Origin: JAUHWS01 sp964571805
Lineage (GTDB): Bacteria > Patescibacteriota > Gracilibacteria > UM-FILTER-43-11
DNA length: 18,683 bases
Assembly: GCA_964571805.1 (NCBI GenBank)
Contig: CAZNDI010000011.1
Span: forward strand, 1-18,683
Direction: 5' to 3'
Shown: positions 15,442 to 18,683 of the stretch, piece by piece
Position numbering within the stretch: position 1 is the first letter of the stretch
How the letters are laid out: the number at the start of each line of letters is the position of its first letter
Program-made: the position numbers and the translations under genes
The notes under the pieces: generated by a model
What the model was told of the DNA's origin: nothing
Seen by the model: only the letters and a program-made list of their open reading frames with translations
The model's database searches: none

Positions 15442-15610
15442 CCAGGAAATTTAGGGGTCCTGGGAGAAACGAGCGGGTAAAATGATGAATAAGGTATAAA
15501 GCTGAGACCGCTTCGGGTTCTCCCCGGGGCCTTTTTTGGTTCGTCCGCCGCGGCGGATGAACAGCTCACTGGGAAAAGAAAAAAGCGCCATCGCCGATAG
15601 GCAGGAAGGT
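15442..15610. repeat. GC-rich multi-hairpin spacer element
   Basis: This ~170-nt stretch is about half G+C, clearly above the AT-rich flanks. It holds a hairpin CCAGGA/TCCTGG (15442-15463), GAGACC/GGTTCTC (15504-15522), CCCCGGGG (15522-15529), a 24-bp near-perfect palindrome with one G-T pair (arms 15539-15550 and 15551-15562, core TCCGCCGCGGCGGA), and a small bulged hairpin (about 15592-15608). It could be a dispersed palindromic repeat of the kind seen in Patescibacteria, or a structured RNA; no known RNA family fits. No protein gene fits this 291-nt spacer. Confidence 0.55.
15504..15537 (+). terminator. Possible terminator downstream of tsaB
   Basis: A GC-rich fold ending in GGTTCT/CCCC/GGGGCC (15516-15531) runs straight into six T residues (15532-15537). 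The stem uses several G-T pairs, so strength is uncertain. It is about 120 nt after the tsaB stop and inside the GC-rich element. Confidence 0.4.
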
Positions 15611-15619
15611 AATGGAAAG

Positions 15620-15649
15620 ATGACAAGCACTAGAAATAAAGCGTAAAAT
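15620..15649 (+). promoter_or_regulatory. Candidate promoter of the HigA-like gene
   Basis: ATGACA at 15620-15625, 18 nt, then TAAAAT at 15644-15649. The start codon is 25 nt after the -10. An AT dyad, TATTAA (15655-15660) with TTAATA (15665-15670), sits at the predicted transcription start and could be an autoregulatory operator. Confidence 0.45.
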
Positions 15650-15674
15650 AAATATATTAAGTAATTAATAAACT

Positions 15675-15974
15675 ATGCTTAAAAAGATAACTTTCATTCA
15701 CCCAGGCGAAATCCTTTTAGAAGACTTTCTAAAACCCTTCAATTTAAGTCAATATCGAATTGCCAAGGACATTAACGTACCTGCAAGGCGTATTAATGAA
15801 ATCGTTCATGGCAATAGAGCTATTACGGCAGACACAGCTTTAAGACTCGCTAAATTTTTCGGAAACTCCCCCCAATTTTGGCTAAATCTCCAAACAAGAT
15901 ACGACTTGGAATTACAAGAAGATTTTTTGGAAGGAAGATTGGAACAAGAGGTTAAGCGCTTTCAAATGGCTTGA
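15675..15974 (+). CDS. higA: HigA-family XRE antitoxin without adjacent toxin
   Basis: The 99-residue protein is a Cro/C1-type helix-turn-helix regulator of the HigA/VapI antitoxin family. The family opening HPGEILLEDFL is at 10-20, the HTH runs roughly 25-55 (LSQYRIAKDINVPARRINEIVHGNR), and the following AITADTALRLAKFFGNSPQFWLNLQTRYDL segment is strongly diagnostic. In complete modules a HigB (RelE-like) toxin lies just upstream; here the upstream spacer encodes nothing of that kind and the downstream protein is not HigB-like. It is therefore an orphan antitoxin or stand-alone repressor. The ATG at 15675 gives the family-typical length and stop TGA is used. Confidence 0.9.
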   Translation: MLKKITFIHPGEILLEDFLKPFNLSQYRIAKDINVPARRINEIVHGNRAITADTALRLAKFFGNSPQFWLNLQTRYDLELQEDFLEGRLEQEVKRFQMA

Positions 15975-16007
15975 GAGGGATTTAAAACAACCAAAGTAGA
16001 AAACTCT

Positions 16008-16029
16008 TCAATAAGACTAATTTTATTGA
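16008..16029. promoter_or_regulatory. Dyad overlapping the -35 box of the unknown gene
   Basis: TCAATAA (16008-16014) and TTATTGA (16023-16029) form a perfect 7-bp dyad with an 8-nt gap. It overlaps the -35 element TTGACT at 16026-16031. It may be an operator, possibly for the HigA-like protein encoded just upstream; that link is a guess. Confidence 0.35.
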
Positions 16030-16055
16030 CTAAAATGTATTTTTTGTGTTATAAT
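16026..16055 (+). promoter_or_regulatory. Promoter of the unknown 244-aa gene
   Basis: TTGACT at 16026-16031, 18 nt, then TATAAT at 16050-16055 preceded by TGT (extended -10). The chosen ATG at 16079 is 23 nt after the -10. Confidence 0.7.
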
Positions 16056-16078
16056 GATAAGAAAAATAAAAATTGACA

Positions 16079-16813
16079 ATGGGCAAAGAAAAACTTAAAA
16101 AAGGAGACAGGTTTAAATTCGAAGTAGATCAAGACTTATTGAACTTGGCACAAGAAACTGGAGATAGAATAACTATTTCACGTGACGCCATTTTGGAAGT
16201 AATTGGCACTTATGAGACAGAAGAAGGAGTGTGGGGAATTAGAGCGATTAGTGAAGTAGGTGAATATGTAAACTTTCATCAAAAAACTTCAGAAGGGCTA
16301 GAGGCGGAAGGCTTGGAAGTAAGCCCGCTGGTAATTAGCAAACATGATAAATCAGATGAAACAGAAGATGAATCAGATTTTAACTATATTCTAAAAAGCC
16401 AATTAGCATCAAGTCTTGTGGCAGGGAGACAAAATATAACGTTACAAATCCCTAAGGGAGATATAGATGTGACAATTCAAAAAATTAAAAAGTTATTTAC
16501 CTTAGAGCACAATATTGATGGAAGAGAGGTAGTCTTTTTATCAAGTGATCAACTTGAAGAAGCATTAAAAAAATTTAAAGCTGACAAAGAAAAATATAAA
16601 ATAAGAAATTCATCGGATTCTAAAAAAAGAATAAATACACTATATGTTTGGATTAATCCTGATGAAATAAATTTCAGCAGAGAACAACATTATGCCTTTA
16701 TACATATGGCAAAGTATACTCATTTTATGCTCATGTTTGATCACAATGCTAATTTAAATGAAACATTATTTGAAGTTAATGGAGAATATGCTGGACAGAA
16801 AATAACTATATGA
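16079..16813 (+). CDS. Unknown soluble protein
   Basis: I do not recognise this 244-residue protein. It has no signal peptide or membrane helix. Residues ~1-85 look like a small beta-rich domain (KKGDRFKFEV, ILEVIGTYETEEGVWGIRAI), followed by an acidic linker (KSDETEDESD, about 92-101). The remaining ~140 residues are mixed alpha/beta, including a Lys-rich helix (LEEALKKFKADKEKYK) and a C-terminal stretch rich in His, Met and Phe (HYAFIHMAKYTHFMLMFDHNAN). The ATG at 16079 is preferred to the TTG two codons upstream because of the start type and promoter spacing. It is AT-rich in codon choice. It follows the HigA-like gene but has its own strong promoter, and its stop lies 5 nt from the convergent sdaAA stop. 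Confidence 0.75.
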   Translation: MGKEKLKKGDRFKFEVDQDLLNLAQETGDRITISRDAILEVIGTYETEEGVWGIRAISEVGEYVNFHQKTSEGLEAEGLEVSPLVISKHDKSDETEDESDFNYILKSQLASSLVAGRQNITLQIPKGDIDVTIQKIKKLFTLEHNIDGREVVFLSSDQLEEALKKFKADKEKYKIRNSSDSKKRINTLYVWINPDEINFSREQHYAFIHMAKYTHFMLMFDHNANLNETLFEVNGEYAGQKITI

Positions 16814-16818
16814 GAAAA

Positions 16819-17778
16819 TTAATCACATCCATTACAACCCCCACATTTAGGCCTAGGATCAAATTTCACATTCAAATACTTTTCGGGAATAGGAGGTAGC
16901 CCCATTTTTTCACGAATTTTTAGACCGGTAGGTGTCACTGCCAAACCTCCTAAAGCCGTTTCTCGAATGGTTTCACTCATATGAGCGCTAATATTCATCA
17001 TCGCCTGCACCACTTCGTCCATCGGAATAAAACTCTTCACTCCCATGATAGACATGTCAGAAGCAGACATGGCGTGCGTCGCTCCAATCGCATTACGCTT
17101 AATACAAGGCACCTCCACCAGTCCACCGAGAGGGTCACAAGCCAAACCAAGCATATTTTTAAGCCCCAGGGCGGCTGCATTCAAACATTGCTCAGGCGTG
17201 CCTCCTCGCATCTCTGTGACCCCAGCCGCAGCCATCGCTACCCCAACACCTACTTCGGCCTGGCAACCGGCCTTAGCCGCAGAAAAAGTCCCTCCGTGCT
17301 TGAGGATGGCAATCCCTAAGGCTGAGGCTGTGAAAAGGGCATTCAGCATCTTCCGCTTGCTCGATTTCATGTGCTCATACGTACTAAAAAGAACGGCTGG
17401 CACAACCCCTGAGCCTCCCGCCGTCGGGAAGGCCACAATTTTCCCCATGCGGGCATTTTGTTCATTGGTGGCAATCGCGTAGGCCATGGCCCGAACCGCC
17501 ACCTTACTGTGAAGTAAATGAGCCGGTTTATTGAGGTGCTTATAAATTTTGACCGCATCCCCTCCAACCAGACCATATTGAGATTTAGTGGTTGATTTGA
17601 CTCCCTTTTGAATCGCATCCCACATAGTATCACGAACCTGTTTCATTTTATTCCTCACCCACGGCCGACTTTTATTAAAAAGTTCCATTTCACGCCGGAT
17701 GGCCACTTGAGAAATGGACAATTTTTCTTTATTGCAAAGCTCCAAGAGTTCGGTGCAGTTGTTGAATTGATAAATCAT
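16819..17778 (-). CDS. sdaAA: L-serine dehydratase, iron-sulfur alpha subunit
   Basis: With the beta subunit it converts L-serine to pyruvate and ammonia using a catalytic [4Fe-4S] cluster. At 319 residues it resembles Bacillus SdaAA. Three cysteines, Cys172 (KAGCQAEVG), Cys214 (LACDPLGG) and Cys225 (VEVPCIKRNA), have spacings of 42 and 11, the same as the cluster ligands known from Legionella serine dehydratase. The tail ends CGGCNGCD (Cys312, Cys315, Cys318), fitting the C-terminal cysteine that fills the fourth cluster site in the resting enzyme. The helix TAGGSGVVPAV and RNAIGATHAMSASDMSIMG are diagnostic. It is the second gene of the operon, 104 nt after sdaAB, separated by a repeat hairpin. 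The ATG has no Shine-Dalgarno site but a pyrimidine-rich leader. Confidence 0.95.
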   Translation of the reverse strand: MIYQFNNCTELLELCNKEKLSISQVAIRREMELFNKSRPWVRNKMKQVRDTMWDAIQKGVKSTTKSQYGLVGGDAVKIYKHLNKPAHLLHSKVAVRAMAYAIATNEQNARMGKIVAFPTAGGSGVVPAVLFSTYEHMKSSKRKMLNALFTASALGIAILKHGGTFSAAKAGCQAEVGVGVAMAAAGVTEMRGGTPEQCLNAAALGLKNMLGLACDPLGGLVEVPCIKRNAIGATHAMSASDMSIMGVKSFIPMDEVVQAMMNISAHMSETIRETALGGLAVTPTGLKIREKMGLPPIPEKYLNVKFDPRPKCGGCNGCD

Positions 17779-17800
17779 TTTAGAGGGAAGGGGTAAGTAG

Positions 17801-17874
17801 TATGTAGTATGTAGTAAGTAGTATGTATTATGCAGTATGTAAATACATTATTTTACTTACTACATACTGCATAA
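17801..17874. repeat. Tandem GTAGTATGTA words with two alternative hairpins
   Basis: The spacer between sdaAB and sdaAA contains repeated words GTAGTATG, GTAAGTAG and TATGCAGTATG. Arm 17801-17821 can pair with 17853-17873 over 21 positions (two G-T pairs, no mismatch), or arm 17828-17841 with 17861-17874 over 14 perfect positions; the two folds exclude each other. It lies in the sdaAB-sdaAA transcript. No T-tract follows on the minus strand. It resembles the spacer hairpin at 6235-6307 in style but not in exact sequence. Confidence 0.75.
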
Positions 17875-17882
17875 ATTATTAA

Positions 17883-18575
17883 TTATTTAAGTAGCTTAGT
17901 AAGGGCTCGAACGAATTCAATTCCAGGCATTTTTTCCAGCTCCATGATTTGGGGAAGTTTGAGGTAATGATCTTCAATGTTGAGCATCGAAACACATCTT
18001 ATTTTTTTACCCCGCGTGCTGTGGACTGTCTGAACTTCACTGAGAGGGAAATGCCATTCGGCAAATTTTTGATAAATAGGCTTGAGAATGTCAGGCTTAT
18101 CATCGTGGCCAATCAAAATAGAAAAAAACCGCCCTGCCATCATCTCAATATCAATGGGAACATCGTTGATAAAAGTCATTTTAACCGCGCCGCCTCCAAT
18201 GGAAGAACCCACCATGCTTAAGGTGCGGGTTTTATTCTTAAGTAGAATACGCACGGTGTTGGGATGGTGTTCGGGAGCATTATCTTTGACGGGAATGAAT
18301 TGATATTTAATTTTCTTTTTCTTGGCAATTTCAAACGCCTTAGCAATATGGGGGTCACTGGTTTGAAGCTTCATCACCCCAGCCAGTAGGGCTCGGTCTG
18401 TTGCATGGCCTTGATAAACGGTGGCAAAAGAACCGTACAAATAAAAATCAACCTCTGTGGGTGTCCCATGAAAAAGGGCTCGAGCGATTTGACCGATTTT
18501 ACAAGCTCCGGCGGTATGAGAACTACTGGGTCCCACCATGATCGGCCCTGCGACGTCAAATAGTGAAATATCCAT
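17883..18575 (-). CDS. sdaAB: L-serine dehydratase, beta subunit
   Basis: The 230-residue beta subunit pairs with SdaAA. The diagnostic GPSSSHTAGA is at 15-24, followed by FYLYGSFATVYQGHATDRALL, and HHPNTVRI and SSIGGGAVKM in the middle. The last ~75 residues (from about 157, RFFSILIGHDDKPDIL) match an ACT domain, which in this family has a regulatory or structural role. Length and domain order agree with Bacillus SdaAB (about 220). It is the first gene of the operon and probably expressed from a promoter in 18608-18636. Together with folD nearby, serine could feed pyruvate and ammonia here; a link to one-carbon flow would be inference. Confidence 0.94.
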   Translation of the reverse strand: MDISLFDVAGPIMVGPSSSHTAGACKIGQIARALFHGTPTEVDFYLYGSFATVYQGHATDRALLAGVMKLQTSDPHIAKAFEIAKKKKIKYQFIPVKDNAPEHHPNTVRILLKNKTRTLSMVGSSIGGGAVKMTFINDVPIDIEMMAGRFFSILIGHDDKPDILKPIYQKFAEWHFPLSEVQTVHSTRGKKIRCVSMLNIEDHYLKLPQIMELEKMPGIEFVRALTKLLK

Positions 18576-18588
18576 TCTGAGGCGTTAG

Positions 18589-18617
18589 TTGAAAAGTGCT
18601 GGTTGTCAGGATATATA
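18589..18617 (+). promoter_or_regulatory. Promoter facing the right edge, probably of an rRNA operon
   Basis: TTGAAA at 18589-18594, 17 nt, then TATATA at 18612-18617. Transcription would start near 18624 and run about 48 nt to the 16S-like sequence at 18672. No second promoter copy is seen. Confidence 0.55.
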
Positions 18618-18636
18618 AACAGGCATGATTTGTCTA
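18608..18636 (-). promoter_or_regulatory. Candidate promoter of sdaAB
   Basis: On the minus strand TAGACA (18636-18631), 17 nt, then TATCCT (18613-18608). The sdaAB ATG is 32 nt after the -10. It overlaps the divergent promoter at 18589-18617, so the two may compete. Confidence 0.4.
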
Positions 18637-18671
18637 CTTTAAAATAGGAGTACTTTTCCCATTTAAATTTG

Positions 18672-18683
18672 ATTGAAGAGTTT
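18672..18683 (+). rRNA. 5' end of 16S rRNA (partial, runs off window)
   Basis: The final 12 bases, ATTGAAGAGTTT, are identical to positions 3-14 of E. coli 16S rRNA, just where most bacterial 16S genes begin. They lie shortly after a promoter pointing right. Only a dozen bases are visible, so the call rests on an exact short match plus its location. Confidence 0.6.

Noticed and set aside
15490..15535. TPP riboswitch, because of a CTGAGA (15502-15507) like the thi box.
   Set aside because: The other conserved parts (ACCTGAT-like loop, GCGTAGGGA) are absent and no thiamine gene follows.
15555..15600. Cobalamin-riboswitch-like CTCACTGGGAA sequence.
   Set aside because: Only one short stretch resembles the motif; no B12 box and no cobalamin gene downstream.
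15414..15626. 70-codon minus-strand frame in the GC-rich spacer.
   Set aside because: Its Ser/Pro/Arg-rich translation follows from the palindromes; no start context or homology.
17796..17850. CRISPR-like tandem repeats.
   Set aside because: Units are under 12 nt, with no regular spacers and no cas genes.

Overview
The window looks like part of a small bacterial genome of the Candidate Phyla Radiation (Patescibacteria), perhaps Peregrinibacteria-like. That placement is inference from gene content: a lone VirD4/TraM-type ATPase with one membrane anchor, a SpoIID fusion, an AEC carrier, a SemiSWEET and DUF1761/PLDc_N mini-membrane proteins, plus AT-rich spacers and almost no Shine-Dalgarno sites. 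TGA ends several clearly normal genes (for example at 10800-10802 and 10822-10824), so the genetic code is standard and not the UGA=Gly code of Gracilibacteria/Absconditabacteria.

Layout. 1-3967: folD, purF and purD, all on +, a one-carbon and purine block. 4093-6184: a class II Fic AMP-transferase with a C-terminal winged helix and a dyad-rich leader, then an AEC permease. 6465-8150: four small membrane proteins (SemiSWEET, an unknown two-helix protein on the minus strand, a PLDc_N protein, DUF1761). 8250-10802: a VirD4/TraM-like ATPase with no secretion neighbours. 10822-11368 (minus): a DUF433-DUF5615 toxin-antitoxin pair. 11511-12305: an anchored DsbA-like oxidoreductase with a strong terminator. 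12484-15383: a secreted 3D/double-psi-barrel + two Ig-like + SpoIID cell-wall enzyme, followed 2 nt later by tsaB. 15384-15674: a GC-rich palindromic spacer. 15675-16813: an orphan HigA-type regulator and an unknown 244-aa protein. 16819-18575 (minus): L-serine dehydratase, sdaAB first and then sdaAA. The last dozen bases (18672-18683) match the conserved 5' end of 16S rRNA, just after a sigma70-like promoter, so an rRNA operon probably starts at the right edge.

Two genome-wide habits show. Promoters are near-consensus (TTGnnn, 17-18 nt, TATAAT-like) and usually lie so that leaders are only about 15-30 nt. None of the genes has a recognisable Shine-Dalgarno site. Several spacers hold word-like repeats folded into long hairpins (6235-6307, 17801-17874, and weaker ones at 971-1025 and 2580-2629). 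No spacer without a gene exceeds 300 bases. I did not find a clearly new multi-gene system; the best candidates for novelty are the spacer hairpins, the Fic leader dyads, the 15442-15610 element, the cell-wall fusion and the two unknown proteins.
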